A stretch of DNA of 64,000 nt, taken from NCBI RefSeq assembly GCF_049243985.1, contig NC_135371.1, forward strand, positions 4,923,501 to 4,987,500, written 5' to 3'. Shown here in pieces: positions 43,408 through 54,086 of this stretch (position 1 is its first letter; every line of letters starts with the position of its first letter). A model generated the notes under the pieces. The model saw nothing but the letters and a program-made list of their open reading frames with translations, had not been told where the DNA came from and searched no databases. This stretch comes from Paroedura picta. Taxonomy: Eukaryota; Chordata; Lepidosauria; Squamata; Gekkonidae. A program made the translations under genes and the position numbers.

Positions 43408-46186
43408 TCAAGGCCAAGTGCCATAAAACATATCATGACGACCATCTGGAAACGGCAGCCATTTTAACTGATTTTCCACATCCTGAGGTTCGATGGCTAG
43501 TTCGCTACCTGACTCTGGTGGAATAAGGTAAGGTTTCTGCCCACACTGCAGCCATGTATATGGCCTCTCCCGTGTGTGAACCTTTTGATGTGAAGTTAGA
43601 TGGCCATTCTGAGAGAAGCGCTTTCCACACTCCAAGCATTTATATGGTTTATCACCTGTGTGAACCTTCTGATGTGCAGTTAGATGGCCATTCTGAGAGA
43701 AACTTTTTCCACACTCCAGGCATTTATATGGTTTCTCCCCGGTGTGAACCCTCTGATGTGCAGTTAGGTGACTATTCTGATAGAAGCTCTTCCCACACTC
43801 CGAGCATTTATATGGCTTCTCCCCTGTGTCAACCCTCTGATGTGCAGTTAGTTGGCTACGATCAGAGAAGTTCTTTCCACCTTCCAAGCATGTATATGAC
43901 TTCTCCTCTATGTGAATGTTTTGATGTCTATTTAGAGTACCATTCCGAGAGAAACTTTTTCCACATTGCAAGCATTTATATGGTTTCTCCCCTGTGTGAA
44001 CCTTTTGATGTGCAGCTAGGTGGCTCCTCTGAGAGAAGCTCTTTCCACACTCCAAGCATTTATATACTTTCGCCCCAATGTGAACTTTTTGATGCCTACT
44101 TAGAGTGCCATTTCGAGAGAAGCTCTTTCCACATTCCAAGCATTTATATGGTTTCTCCCCTGTGTGAACCTTTTGATGTTTAGTTAGGTTACTATTCTGA
44201 GAGAAGCTCTTTCCACACTCCAAGCATTTATATGGCTTCTCCCCTGTGTGAACCTTCTGATGTTCAATTAGGTGGCCATTCTGAGCGAAGCTCTTCCCAC
44301 ACTCCAAGCATTTATATGGCTTCTCCCCTGTGTGAACTCTCTGATGTACAGTTAGCTGGCTATTCCGATAGAAGCTCTTCCCACACTCCAGGCATTTATA
44401 TGGTTTCTCTCCCGCATGAACCTTTTGATGTGCCGTTAGATAGGTATTCCGAGAAAAGCTCTTTCCACACTCCAAACATTTATGTAGCTTTTCCTCTATG
44501 TGAACCTTTCGATGTGCAGTTAGGGTGCCATTTTGAGAGAAGCTCTTCCCACACTTCAAGCATTTATATGGCTTCTCACCTGTGTGAACTCTTTGATGTA
44601 CAGTTAGTTCACTATTCCAAAAGAATCTCTTCCCACAGTCCAGGCATTTATATGGCTTCTCCCCTGTATGCATCCGTTGATGTCTAGATAGCGTACTGTT
44701 CCAACAGAAGTTCTTTCCGCATTCCAAGTATTTATATGTTTTCCAGCATGTTTTAATACTCTGGTATTTTTTACCACTGGATTTGCAGTGAAATTGTTTT
44801 GCATTGATAGGATGATTATGCCTTCTCTTTCTCATCTGTATTCTGTCTTGAACTGGGATCTCAAGCATCTTCCTGCTCTGATGGGCACTCAATTCTTTCC
44901 TCTGCTTCTGTTTTATTTCCCTCTTTGTTCTCTTCTGCCTCTTTGGTATCACTTGATCCCCAAATTTTGCTTCAGTTTTTTTCAGAATCACTCCTCCTGG
45001 TTCCTTCTCGCCCACCATTTCCCCCAAATATGCACCTGGAGAACAGAGAAAGATATCAAATAAGAACTAAAAGGAACAAATACCACATAGCAAGTACAGT
45101 TCATACTGAATGGTATTTTATAGAATGGCATGGGATAATCTCATTGGTCGCCATTCCCACATCAACAAAAACATATATACAAGGAAAATATAAAACATTC
45201 AAACAGTAGGTCTAAAAATTCTTAGCGTATAACCCTCCTTGAATGTCCCGATAATTCTGGCACTGATCTTATGTCCAGATGGAGAACCCACCACCTCCTG
45301 AGGAAGCCTGTTCCACCGAGAAACTGCTCTAACTGTCAAGAACTTCTTCCGGAAGTTTAGACAGAATTTCTTTTGAATTAATTTCATCCCATTCATTCTG
45401 GTCTGTCTCTCTGGAGCAAGAGAGAACAATTCTGCTCCATCCTCCATATAGCACCCTTTTAAATACTTGAAGATGGCTATCAGATCCCCTCTCAGTCGTC
45501 TCCTCTTAAGGCTAAACGGACCAAGCTCCCCCAACCTTTCCTCATATGTCTTGGTTTCCAAACCCCTCACCATCTTTGTTGCCCTCCTCTGGATATGCAC
45601 TGGGGCACTCCACGTGTCACTCTTCTCCAAGAGGATGCTGAACCATTAATAAGTACCCTCTGGGTACGGTCAACCAGTTATTGATCCGCCTGACAGAATT
45701 AGGATCCATACCGCATTTTACCAATTTGTCAACAAGAATATCATGTGGAACCTTATCAAAAGCTTTACTGAAATCCAGATAAACTATGTCCACAGCATTC
45801 CACAGCATTCACTGGCGGTCTTCAAGCAAAGGTTGGATACACACTTTTCTTGGATGCTTTAGGATGCTTAGGGCTGATCCTGCGTTGAGCAGGGGGTTGG
45901 ACTAGATGGCCTGTATGGCCCCTTCCAACTCTATGATTCTATGATTCTATGATTCCCCTGCTCCAGCAAGGTAGTCACTTTGTGGCCAGGGGAACCTGGC
46001 AACCCTCACACCCTCCCTTTCTTACCGCGTTGATGATAAAAAGCAAAGTTCCTTACCCAGAGAGGTCACAGCCTCATAATTTTCCTCCATCACTTCCCAG
46101 AAGACTTTTCTTTGGCCTGAATCCAGCAGAGCCCATTCCTCTCGCGTGAAGAACACGGCCACCTCCTCGAAGAACATTAGGGATTG
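43408..46186 (-). CDS. KRAB C2H2 zinc-finger protein
   Basis: Two coding exons on the minus strand: KRAB-A exon 46186-46057 (ATG at 46177-46175) and zinc-finger exon 45035-43408. The KRAB exon ends in phase 1 and the finger exon starts with the two missing bases, giving 582 residues. The KRAB box reads [20 protein letters not shown] and would recruit a KAP1-type co-repressor. The C-terminal part has 14 C2H2 fingers with TGEKPYKC-type linkers; finger 1 lacks its first Cys and finger 11 lacks a Cys and the last His, and a fifteenth is truncated. Neighbouring fingers are very alike ([22 protein letters not shown]), pointing to internal duplication. A nuclear DNA-binding repressor is the likely role; the target is unknown. 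The first, probably non-coding exon may be at 46781-46985. A CR1 LINE sits in the intron. Confidence 0.85.
45199..45808 (-). repeat. CR1 LINE reverse-transcriptase end fragments
   Basis: Two minus-strand open pieces read as CR1 ORF2: [19 protein letters not shown] (45,617-45,808) and the C-terminal part with [19 protein letters not shown] and [19 protein letters not shown] (45,199-45,630). The middle of the domain is deleted. It lies in the intron of the zinc-finger gene. Confidence 0.85.
45809..45955 (+). repeat. CR1 LINE 3' end
   Basis: From 'cactggcggtcttcaagcaa' to the octamer tail 'atgattctatgattctatg', in the opposite direction to the neighbouring CR1 fragment. Confidence 0.9.
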
Positions 46187-46274
46187 CTGAAAGAGAAAAG
46201 AAAGACAAAAATATTGCCCAGTGAATCATTTGGACCTGTTTCTCAGTATCCCAGAATGAAAGAAGAATCTCTCT

Positions 46275-46490
46275 CCGGAGTCTGCCGGGCCCAAGCGCTC
46301 CCTCGCAGCATCAAGGGAGCATCTGGGTCCAGCAGAAGCCTCCGCTGTCCACCGCCCACTGCCTGCCGCTGTCACTATCTGGCTTCTTCCGGGCCCAGGC
46401 GCTCCCTCGTGGTTGCAAGGGAGCGCCTGGGCCTGGCAGAAGCCTCTGCCGCCCGCCGCCGTCTCTCTCCGGTTTCTGTCGGGCCCATTA
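46275..46490. repeat. GC-rich tandem pair with hairpin
   Basis: Two copies, about 110 bp apart, of 'gggcccaagcgctccctcg...agcagaagcctc' are seen. The second contains a near-perfect inverted repeat (caggcgctccctcg with caagggagcgcctg). It lies just upstream of the KRAB exon; a role as a CpG-rich regulatory element or a repeat is possible. Confidence 0.4.
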
Positions 46491-46780
46491 TATATAATTA
46501 TCGCCCACTCATTCGAGAAACCCTTCCATGGTCATCAAGAAATCCGAGGGTTTCTTGAAAATAGGATTGAGAAAGCCTAGTTTGTTTAGGACTCCGATAG
46601 ACATAATATGACAACAGTCTCCCAGAAACACAAACTCCAAGATATACAAACAGCAAAGAACTGGATTTCCATGGGTCAAATTCTCTTAAAACAAGAGTCC
46701 TTTTTTCATTCCATTCACACGCCTCTTCACTCCCTTCCCCTCTTCTTGCCCAAGGTCTGCTTATGAAATCAAATGCTCAC

Positions 46781-46985
46781 CTTTCCAGCAGATGTGCAAA
46801 AGCCAAATTCTCCCTCCCGCTGGGCAAAATGAGGAAGAAGAGAGGCCTTGCTGAATTTCGAATTCCTGATATTTCCTTCTCCCTCCCCTGATATTTCCTT
46901 CTCCCTGTCATCTCCTAGAAAAGACAAGGTGGACCATTGGGGCGCTCCCAAGCCCTTCTGCGAATTGTAGTTCCCTGCAAAAATG
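46781..46985 (-). promoter_or_regulatory. Probable first exon and promoter of the zinc-finger gene
   Basis: A good donor (gctggaaag/gtgagc, minus strand) ends at 46781. About 180 bp upstream stands 'ggaactacaattcgcagaag', close to the ACTACAATTCCCAGAAG-type site bound by ZNF143/THAP11 in many promoters. The same block, with the same donor, recurs at 54460-54660. It has no long open frame, so a non-coding exon is likely. Confidence 0.5.
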
Positions 46986-47242
46986 AGAAACAAATGGAAT
47001 AACGAAGTAGAAGTATTTAAAAAGGTTTCTTTTCTCTTCTACCACTGGATAGGGCATGTTCATATGATGGGCCACTGCTGGAAGGACCAGCTGAAGAGAC
47101 CCTGGACTTTCTTCATCTATTTTCGCGCTTGAAAAGGGGAATCAAAACTTTCAGAAAACGTCTGAAATTAGAGAGGATCAAAGGAAATCGCTGTCCCCTA
47201 CCTTTTCCGCTATGTTCATGTGAAAAGGGAAAACATTCTCAC

Positions 47243-47372
47243 CAAGAGAGACCACGGTCTCATAGTTTTCCTGCATAACTTCCCAGTAGAGTTTTCTTTG
47301 GCCTGGATCGAGCAGAGTCCATTCTTCCTCTGTGAAGGACACAACTACCTCCTCAAAGGACACTCCGGATCT
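47243..47372 (-). CDS. Second KRAB-A exon
   Basis: A 130-bp exon with a polypyrimidine/AG acceptor (cctcttttag) and a GTGAG donor encodes [19 protein letters not shown] and on to [10 protein letters not shown]. It has the same phases (0 in, 1 out) as the KRAB exon at 46057-46186, so both cannot be used together without breaking the frame. It has no ATG of its own. It may be an alternative KRAB exon of the same gene or the remains of a duplicated gene. Confidence 0.7.
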
Positions 47373-47739
47373 CTAAAAGAGGAAAATAAAGCCCAGTTGA
47401 TCATCTGTATGAGCATCCAAGAAAAGAGGGTAGAATTCTGTAGGGCACCCACTTCGTTAAAAGAATGCAATACGTCTTAGCTATAGCAGAAGGGAGAAAA
47501 ATTGCATTAGTTCTCTTCAATCTCTGGTATATGGTAAGTCACTAAGAAACACAGACTCTGAAAATTGCACAGAACTAGGCTCCTGATAGCCAAATTCACT
47601 AAAAACTCAAGTCCAATGAAATGTAAAAAAACACCCTATTCACTGTACAAGTATTTACTATAATCTATTGCACATTTCACCCCAGAAATAAATGAAAATT
47701 GCATCTGCGCATAAAATTTCTGCTTTAAACATATTTTTG

Positions 47740-47912
47740 TCTGCAGAAGTGTTCTTGTTACTCTAAAGCTGGCCCAGAAAGTCTGTTGGACCTAAAATGC
47801 CCACTGTTGGACCTCCTGGAGGCACCTGGATTTTGGCCACTGTGTGACACAAAGTGTTGGACTAGATGGGCCACTGGCCTGATCCAACATGGCTTCTCTT
47901 ATATTCTTATGT
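47740..47912 (+). repeat. Retroposon 3' end
   Basis: The block ending 'gttggactagatgggccact', 'ggcctgatccaacatggctt' and 'ctcttatattcttatg' is a repeat tail I recognise from reptile genomes. The subfamily is not certain. No gene is seen in the rest of 47373-48000. Confidence 0.5.
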
Positions 47913-47999
47913 ACTCACTCAAGATACAGGGCACAGAATATTTGTATGTATTTACTTGCATTTATTATTCTGCATTCATACCACCCCTCTATCCAGCAA

Positions 48000-48275
48000 A
48001 ATAGCCAGCTTGCTGTAGGGCCTCTAATCTGGAGAGCTGAGTGATTCCCCACTCCTCCTCCGCATGCAGCCAGCTGGGTAACCTTGAGATAGTCACAGTC
48101 TGGTTAGAGCTGTTCTCACAGAGCAGTCCTGTTAAGAGTTCTCTCTGCCCCACTTCCCTCCCACAGTGTCTGTTGTGGGGAGAGGAAGGCAAGGCAATTG
48201 TGAGTCAGTTTGAGACTCCAAGTAGTGAAAAGTGGGATGTAAAAACAAACTATTCTTCTTCTTCAAAAAACCACA
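48000..48275 (+). repeat. tRNA-derived SINE
   Basis: It shows the full family order on the plus strand: worn tRNA-like head, 'cagccagctgggtaacctt', 'tgtctgttgtggggagagg', 'gggatgtaaaaacaa' and a TTC tail. Confidence 0.8.
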
Positions 48276-48396
48276 GGCTTCAAGATTAGACTGCAGCATG
48301 CCTTCCTTGAACTCCAAGTCATCTGCTGCATCATCATGATAGATTTGGGATTTGGAACAAAAGACATGGTGGAGGAGAAAGCTTACCACAAACATG

Positions 48397-48627
48397 TCAT
48401 AGAATCATAGAGTTGGAAGGGGCCATACAGGCCATCTAGTCCAACCCCCTGCTCAACGCAGGATCAGCCCTAAGCATCCTAAAGCATCCAAGAAAAGTGT
48501 GTCTCCAACCTTTGCTTGAAGACTGCCAGTGAGGGGGAGCTCACCACCTCCTTAGGCAGCCTATTCCACTGCTGAACTGCTGAACTACTCTGACTGTGAA
48601 AAACTTTTTCCTAAGAATTCCTCACTT
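48397..48627 (-). repeat. CR1 LINE 3' end
   Basis: Starts 'tcatagaatcatagagttgg' and runs to 'gtgaaaaactttttcctaag'. It is less diverged than most other copies here. Confidence 0.9.
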
Positions 48628-48662
48628 CAGATGAATGGTTGGATGTCACACTGAAATAACTG

Positions 48663-48702
48663 GAGGAGGAGGAGGAGGAGGAGAGGAGGAGGAGAAGGAA
48701 GG
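48663..48702. repeat. (GGA)n microsatellite
   Basis: About 12 imperfect GGA triplets. Confidence 0.85.
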
Positions 48703-48839
48703 CTATTCCTACCATTAGTAAGACAAATAAACACAGGCTAGCTGCATGAAACACATTCAAGCGTGTGGAAACGGATGTCATTTGTGTGCACAGACCTTAC
48801 CTGAGAGGAAAAACAGCTCTCTCTTTGTGTCCCAGCTTC

Positions 48840-49287
48840 CCCCCTAGCCAGCTGTTTGTCTGGGAAGTACTCAAGAGAATGGCAGGATCAGCCACTGCAA
48901 AGAACGGAGAGGCTTGAAGGCCCATTGGAGAGGGTGCAGAGGAGGGCAATGAGGACGATCCAAGGCCAGGGGACTAAGGCTTGTGTGGAAAGGCTGAGGG
49001 ACTTGGGAATGTTCAGACTGGAGAAGAGGAGGTTGAGAGGGGACATGATGGCTCTCTTGAAGTATCTGAAAGGTTGTCCCTTGGAGGAGGACAGAGAAAG
49101 GTACCTGTTGGCAGCAGAGGACAGGATCTGCAGTAATGGGTTTAAAGTACATGCAGAACGGTTCCGGCTAGATATCAAGAAATTTTTTTTTCACAGTCTG
49201 AGTAGTTCAGCAATGAAATCAGCTGCCTCAGGAGGTGGTGAGCTCCCCCTCACCGGTGGTCTTGAAGCAAAGGCTGGACAGATAAAC
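48840..49287 (+). repeat. CR1 LINE ORF2 C-terminal fragment
   Basis: The open frame 48856-49425 begins with CR1 ORF2 text (LERVQRRAMRTIQGQGTKAC and RLEKRRLRGDMMALLKYLKG), including the end near 49,230. It is cut at 49,288 by a hAT element; the rest of the frame is not CR1. Confidence 0.85.
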
Positions 49288-49673
49288 AAGCGGTTCTCAA
49301 CCTGGGGATCAGGATCCCTTTGGGGGGTCGAACGAACCTTTCACATGGGTTATGGCAAGGCAAGCAGCTTGGCTGGGGAGGGAGGTGCCATCCACACAAC
49401 AGCCTTGCCAGGTAGATTGAGATAGAGCATTTCTCTTTGGAGCAGTGGAAAAGAGCAAGATTGGCATGGTGGGACAAGAGGCAGACCTGAACCGAGAAAC
49501 CCCAGAAAAAAAACAAATTTATGTACAATCATGAACAATGGATCTTCATGCCATTGGTCAGTTTCGGTTTAATTTCTGTGAAAGAACACTGACATAATTT
49601 TATGGTTGGGGGTCACCACAACATGAGGAACTGTATTAAAGGGTCTTGGCATTAGGAAGGTTGAGGACCACTG
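49288..49673. mobile_element. SPIN-like non-autonomous hAT transposon
   Basis: The left end is 'agcggttctcaacctgggg' and the right end, reversed, is cagtggtcctcaacct, cctaatgcc, gaccctttaatacagttcct, catgttgtggtgacccccaa, which agrees with the SPIN element end as I remember it. The flanks agataaac and ccctaaac share TAAAC, a partial 8-bp target duplication. It sits inside a CR1 fragment. The interior is shorter than and different from the autonomous element. Confidence 0.75.
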
Positions 49674-49834
49674 CCCTAAACGGTCTAGGACCCCTCTACT
49701 TATGGGACCACCTCTCCCGCTATCCCCCCCCCCCAAATTAAGAACACCAAGATCCAGTGCTCAAGATCCCCAGACCAAAAGAAGTAAAACTGGCCTCGAA
49801 CTGGCTTTTTCATCAGGGTGGAATGCTGTCCCTG

Positions 49835-50110
49835 ATTTATTTGTTTATTTATTTGTTTGTTTATATGCCGCCCTCCCCTGAGGCTCAGGGTGGTTTACAA
49901 AAACTCAGAAACTCAGCTTTTCACAATAATAATAACATTCGCATGTTATTGACATCAGGGGCCGCCAGGACCTTAAACACTGGTTCCTCCAGACCTATGG
50001 TTGAGGCCAGGAAATTAACACAGAGACCACTCCGGCCTCCCTGCCCACAAGGCAGCCAAAATGTTCCCTGTGAATCATCAACCTGCTCAACAAAATCAGG
50101 CTAAGCAAGC
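49835..50110. repeat. LINE-like 3' tail
   Basis: A TTTATTTG-rich end, 'tatatgccgccctcccctga' and 'ggctcagggtggtttacaa' match a common reptile LINE tail type. The class is inferred. Confidence 0.45.
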
Positions 50111-50544
50111 GGTTTACAAATTCAACCTGTAAAGATTATAAAAGACCTAGTGACCTTTGGGCCTCACAATGACCTTCTGGGCCTTGCAATTTAAGGGCCA
50201 ATGAATGCTCCTGCCTCCGTCGTCCTGCTGCCTGATTGGCCGCCCGCCCTGTGGCCAGCCGTCCAATCAGGCTCTGTCTCCCGCCTCTGTCATGTCCAAC
50301 AACTGATGAGTGTGTTCCAAGGGGCTATAGGCTACAGGAACGGACAACGACTTGAGCCAATGAGAATGTGGGGAAAGGAGAGTCAGCCAATCGGAGGGAG
50401 AGCCCTCTAAGGCCCGGCCTCCGTGTGCTATGGAAATTCTGAGGGGAAATCCCTCCATTTGGGGGGGGGGGTAACTGGAAGATTCCTTGCCAAAGATTTT
50501 AATGCAGGGCCTGTTTTGGAAGGACAAAACAGCTGGGGAGGGAG

Positions 50545-50700
50545 AAGAGCAACTGAGCCATTGTGGTGTAATATTTAAAGAAGAGTGGCCTCTAACCTGG
50601 AGAGCCAGGTTTGATTCCCCCATTGGAAACCGGCTGGGCCATCTTGGGACTGTCCAAGTTCTCTTAGAGTTCTCTCAGCCACACCTCCCTCCCAGGGAGT
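50545..50700 (+). repeat. SINE head that leads into the 125-bp array
   Basis: A tRNA-like start (ttgtggtgtaatatttaaag, B box 'caggtttgattccccc') and 'gctgggccatcttgggac' are followed by the body, which then becomes repeated as the minisatellite starting at 50701. Confidence 0.7.
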
Positions 50701-52062
50701 CTCAGAAACACCTGAGGCCTTCTGGATGACTGCGTCCCTCTCTCAGTTCTCTCAGAGCTCTCAGCCACACCTCCCTCCCAGGGAGTCTGTTATGGGGAGA
50801 GGAAAGGGAAGGCGACTGTACACTGGTTTGAAACACCCGAGGCCTTCTGGATGACTGCGGCCCTCTCTCAGTTCTCTCAGAGCTCTCACCCACACCTCCC
50901 TCCCAGGGAGTCTGTTATGGGGAGAGGAAAGGGAAGGCAACTGTACACTGATTTGAAACACCCGAGGCCTTCTGGATGACTGCGGCCCTCTCTCAGTTCT
51001 CTCAGAGCTCTCACCCACACCTCCCTCCCAGGGAGTCTGTTATGGGGAGAGGAAAGGGAAGGCAACTGTACACTGGTTTGAAACACCCGAGGCCTTCTGG
51101 ATGACTGCGGCCCTCTCTCAGTTCTCTCAGAGCTCTCACCCACACCTCCCTCCCAGGGAGTCTGTTATGGGGAGAGGAAAGGGAAGGCGACTGTACACTG
51201 GTTTGAAACACCCGAGGCCTTCTGGATGACTGCGGCCCTCTCTCAGTTCTCTCAGAGCTCTCACCCACACCTCCCTCCCAGGGAGTCTGTTATGGGGAGA
51301 GGAAAGGGAAGGCAACTGTACACTGGTTTGAAACACCCGAGGCCTTCTGGATGACTGCGGCCCTCTCTCAGTTCTCTCAGAGCTCTCACCCACACCTCCC
51401 TCCCAGGGAGTCTGTTATGGGGAGAGGAAAGGGAAGGCGACTGTACACTGATTTGAAACACCCGAGGCCTTCTGGATGACTGTGGCCCTCTCTCAGTTCT
51501 CTCAGAGCTCTCACCCACACCTCCCTCCCAGGGAGTCTGTTATGGGGAGAGGAAGGGAAGGCGACTGTACACTGATTTGAAACACCCGAGGCCTTCTGAA
51601 TGACTGCGGCCCTCTCTCAGTTCTCTCAAAGCTCTCTTAGCCACACCTCCCTCCCAGGGAGTCTGTTATGGGGAGAGGAAAGGGAAGGCGACTGTACACT
51701 GATTTGAAAGACCTGAGGCCTTCTGGATGACTGCGGCCCTCTCTCAGTTCTCTCAGAGCTCTCAGCCACACCTCCCTCCCAGGAAGTCTGTTATGAGGAG
51801 AGGAAGGGAGGGCTATTGTAAACTGATTTGAGGTACCCATGGCCTGCCGAGTGACTGCAGGCCATTCCCAGTTCTCCCAGAGCTCTCTTAGCCACACCTC
51901 CCTCCCAGGGAGTCTGTTATGACGAGAGGAAGGGAAGGCTACTGTAAACTGCTTTGAGATACCTAAGGCCTGCCGAGTGACTGCACGCCATTCCCAGTTC
52001 TCCCAGAGCTCTCTTGGCCACACCTCCCTCCCAGGGAGTCTGTTATGGGGAGAAGAAGGGAA
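50701..52062. repeat. 125-bp minisatellite derived from a SINE (about 11 units)
   Basis: Each unit contains 'cacacctccctcccagggag', 'tctgttatggggagaggaaa', 'ggcgactgtacactg' and 'tgaaacacccgaggccttct'. The period is 125 bp through about 51,520, and the units are nearly identical there. From about 51,800 a second, more diverged unit type appears ('catggcctgccgagtgactg'). The unit matches the 3' body of the adjoining SINE. Open frames of 85 codons on the minus strand recur because 125 is not a multiple of 3; they are not genes. Confidence 0.9.
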
Positions 52063-52065
52063 GGC

Positions 52066-52655
52066 GACACTAGCTTCATTCCTCGCACTGAATTGGCCCC
52101 AAAAGATGCCGACCTCCCATTCATCCTCTGACGCTGCTTGTTCTTGCTGAAGCTAACATATGCAATGACAACCAACAAATCTCAGGGCCAAACCCTGGAC
52201 AAAGTTGGCCTCCATCTCGAAGAGCCAGTCTTCAATCACGGCCCGCTCTATGTGGCCATGTCAAGAGTTTTACATTTTGAAGTCCTCCACATTGCCCCTG
52301 GGCCAGAGCAAGGCATTCTCCTCCCGCAGCCTGAACGTGTTGTGATGAAGACTATCGTGTGCCGTAAGATCTTCCTCTGGACAACGCACACAACAGCCAC
52401 GCCACCCTTCCCACAGGTCAGTCCTCTTCTAAAACCTACTAAGTCTCCTGAGTGCCCGTCCGTGACACAACCCTCTGCAATCACGCACCCTCACACCCAG
52501 CCATCCAACCACAACCCAAACAACACACCCACGCATCCACCTGTCCTTCCAGAACCAACAACTCCTGGCTTACTTTTACCACCCCCACCCTCTAGAACCG
52601 GTTGTATTCCTGGATACAACAGACTTTGCCCCTCGTTTAATATAATTTGGTGAAT
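52066..52655 (+). pseudogene. Helitron helicase C-terminal relic
   Basis: The plus strand reads FIPRTELAPKDADLPFIL, then a stop, then LKLTYAMTTNKSQGQTLDKV and LEEPVFNHGPLYVAMSRV. These are the last motifs of the Pif1-like helicase of Helitron rolling-circle transposons. The nuclease and most of the helicase are absent. The following 100 residues (threonine- and proline-rich) are not helicase. It is a dead fragment; a host PIF1 gene is unlikely because it has no introns and no other domains. Confidence 0.75.
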
Positions 52656-53121
52656 ATGATTTGGTCGAAATGTTCAAAAAACGGTTTAGCAATGGAACAT
52701 TAATTGTATAAATCCTGTGGTTACCCGCCCTGAACCAACCGGAAAGGATGGGCTATAAAAATGAAGTTTATGAGTTTTGTATTGGGAGAAGGGATGAGTT
52801 TCTGTATTGTTTTCCTGCCGTTTTTTCTCTTCTGTATTGTGATCATCGGATTGTGATGTTTTTATATCTGAGGTTTTAATGGTTTTTTTAAAAATTCAGA
52901 CTGATGTAACCCGCCATGAGCCATCGGGAATGGTGGGTAATAAATTGAAGCATAATAATAATAATATTATTATACAAGAAACATATAAAGCCTGACTTAA
53001 TTCCTTAAATCTAACAATTACAAACCAGCAGTTTCAAAAAGGGCCACCTCCTTCTTTCTAGATTCTGGAGTTAGGGACGCATAAAGTACATCCTTACCGG
53101 TCGATAGTTGGGTGTTTTAGG
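52656..53121. other. No recognised gene; AT-rich with an (AAT)n run
   Basis: Contains 'cctgaaccaaccggaaagga' and 'gtaacccgccatgagccatc', two similar LINE-like tail blocks about 170 bp apart, and an AAT/ATT run near 52,950-52,972. Confidence 0.4.
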
Positions 53122-53407
53122 TGTAAAATAAAGAAAAATGTCCTATTTTTTGTGGTTTTCCTTGTTTCTTTATTCTTTAGGACTTCTGTCAAAATGGAAT
53201 CCAGATAATCTCCTTTTTCAGTTCTTTCATCAGTGACAAGTCCTTATATATATATTAATAGTATAATACCAGCCACAGGCTCACATAGGTATGGGGATAC
53301 CAGTCTGTATTGACATGTGAGATTACCTGGATTCCATTTTGACAGAAGTCCTAAAGAATAAAGAAACAAGGAAAACCACAAAAATAGGACATTTTGCTTT
53401 ATTTTAC
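53122..53407. repeat. Inverted repeat with ~88-bp arms
   Basis: Left arm 53122-53211 (tgtaaaataaagaaaaatg ... tggaatccagataatct) and right arm 53320-53407 are reverse complements with few mismatches, about 110 bp apart. Transcribed, it would form a long hairpin. It may be a foldback element; no target duplication was identified. Confidence 0.8.
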
Positions 53408-53628
53408 GAATATCTTTATCATATTGCCAGTGGATAGGTCTGTTTCTCTCTGGTTTAATTATTAGACCGTCCTTCTTATCCTCTTGTAGGGTGTTTTGGG
53501 TGTCTCAGATAGGGAGGCCAGACTGTTTTCCACTCTGGGATTTGGCACACCAGTCCCAAACACACTTCTGCTAGACCCCAAAGTTGTTATTCTACTGGGG
53601 TAAGGGTATCATCCCAGCCCCTACATGG

Positions 53629-53725
53629 AATCATAGAATAATAGAGTTGGAAGGGACCTCGTGGGTCATCTAGTCCAACCCCCAGCACTATGCAGGATAC
53701 TCACAACCATATCGCTCATGCACAT
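53629..53725 (-). repeat. CR1 LINE 3' end, different subfamily
   Basis: 'aatcatagaataatagagtt', 'ggaagggacctcgtgggtca', 'tctagtccaacccccagc'. It differs from the other CR1 ends here in the middle block. Confidence 0.85.
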
Positions 53726-54060
53726 GTACTGCTAGAGGAGATTCCTTCAATGGTCATACTTCTGCTACTCCCAGGAGCTGTCATTCCATTGGGAGGGGGA
53801 GCTTAATCCAGCCCCAGAATTCTTCTGCTATTCCTGTGGGCTGTCATTCCACTTGGGGGGGTCTGTCATTTCAATCCCAGAACACTTCTGCCACTCCCAG
53901 GAGCTGTCATTCCACTTGGGGGTCTGTCTTTCCCACCCCAGAGCACTATCTCTACTCCTAAAGAACGTTATTCTATTCTGGGACTTGTCGTTCCAGTCCC
54001 AGCACAGTCTCCCGGGGCCCGGAAAGCTCAACCGACAACTGGTTCGGCATTTTCATTGCA
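53726..54060. repeat. Degenerate ~60-bp tandem blocks
   Basis: The block 'cttctgc(t/c)a(t/c)tccc...ctgtcattccacttggg' is repeated about five times with much drift. No gene is seen. Confidence 0.5.
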
Positions 54061-54086
54061 AGATTTTTGCACCGTCATGTATTTGC

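Noticed and set aside
43554-44687. Long plus-strand open frames with a repeated pattern (209 and 151 codons)
   Set aside because: They are the reverse strand of the zinc-finger array; the repetition comes from the fingers.
50761-51518. Repeated 85-codon open frames on the minus strand, and a CRISPR-like regular spacing
   Set aside because: The repeats are head to tail with no unique spacers, and the frames recur only because the 125-bp unit is open. They are derived from a SINE.
52138-52653. A host PIF1 helicase gene
   Set aside because: Only the last helicase motifs are present, there is a stop just before them, and the motif wording fits Helitrons.
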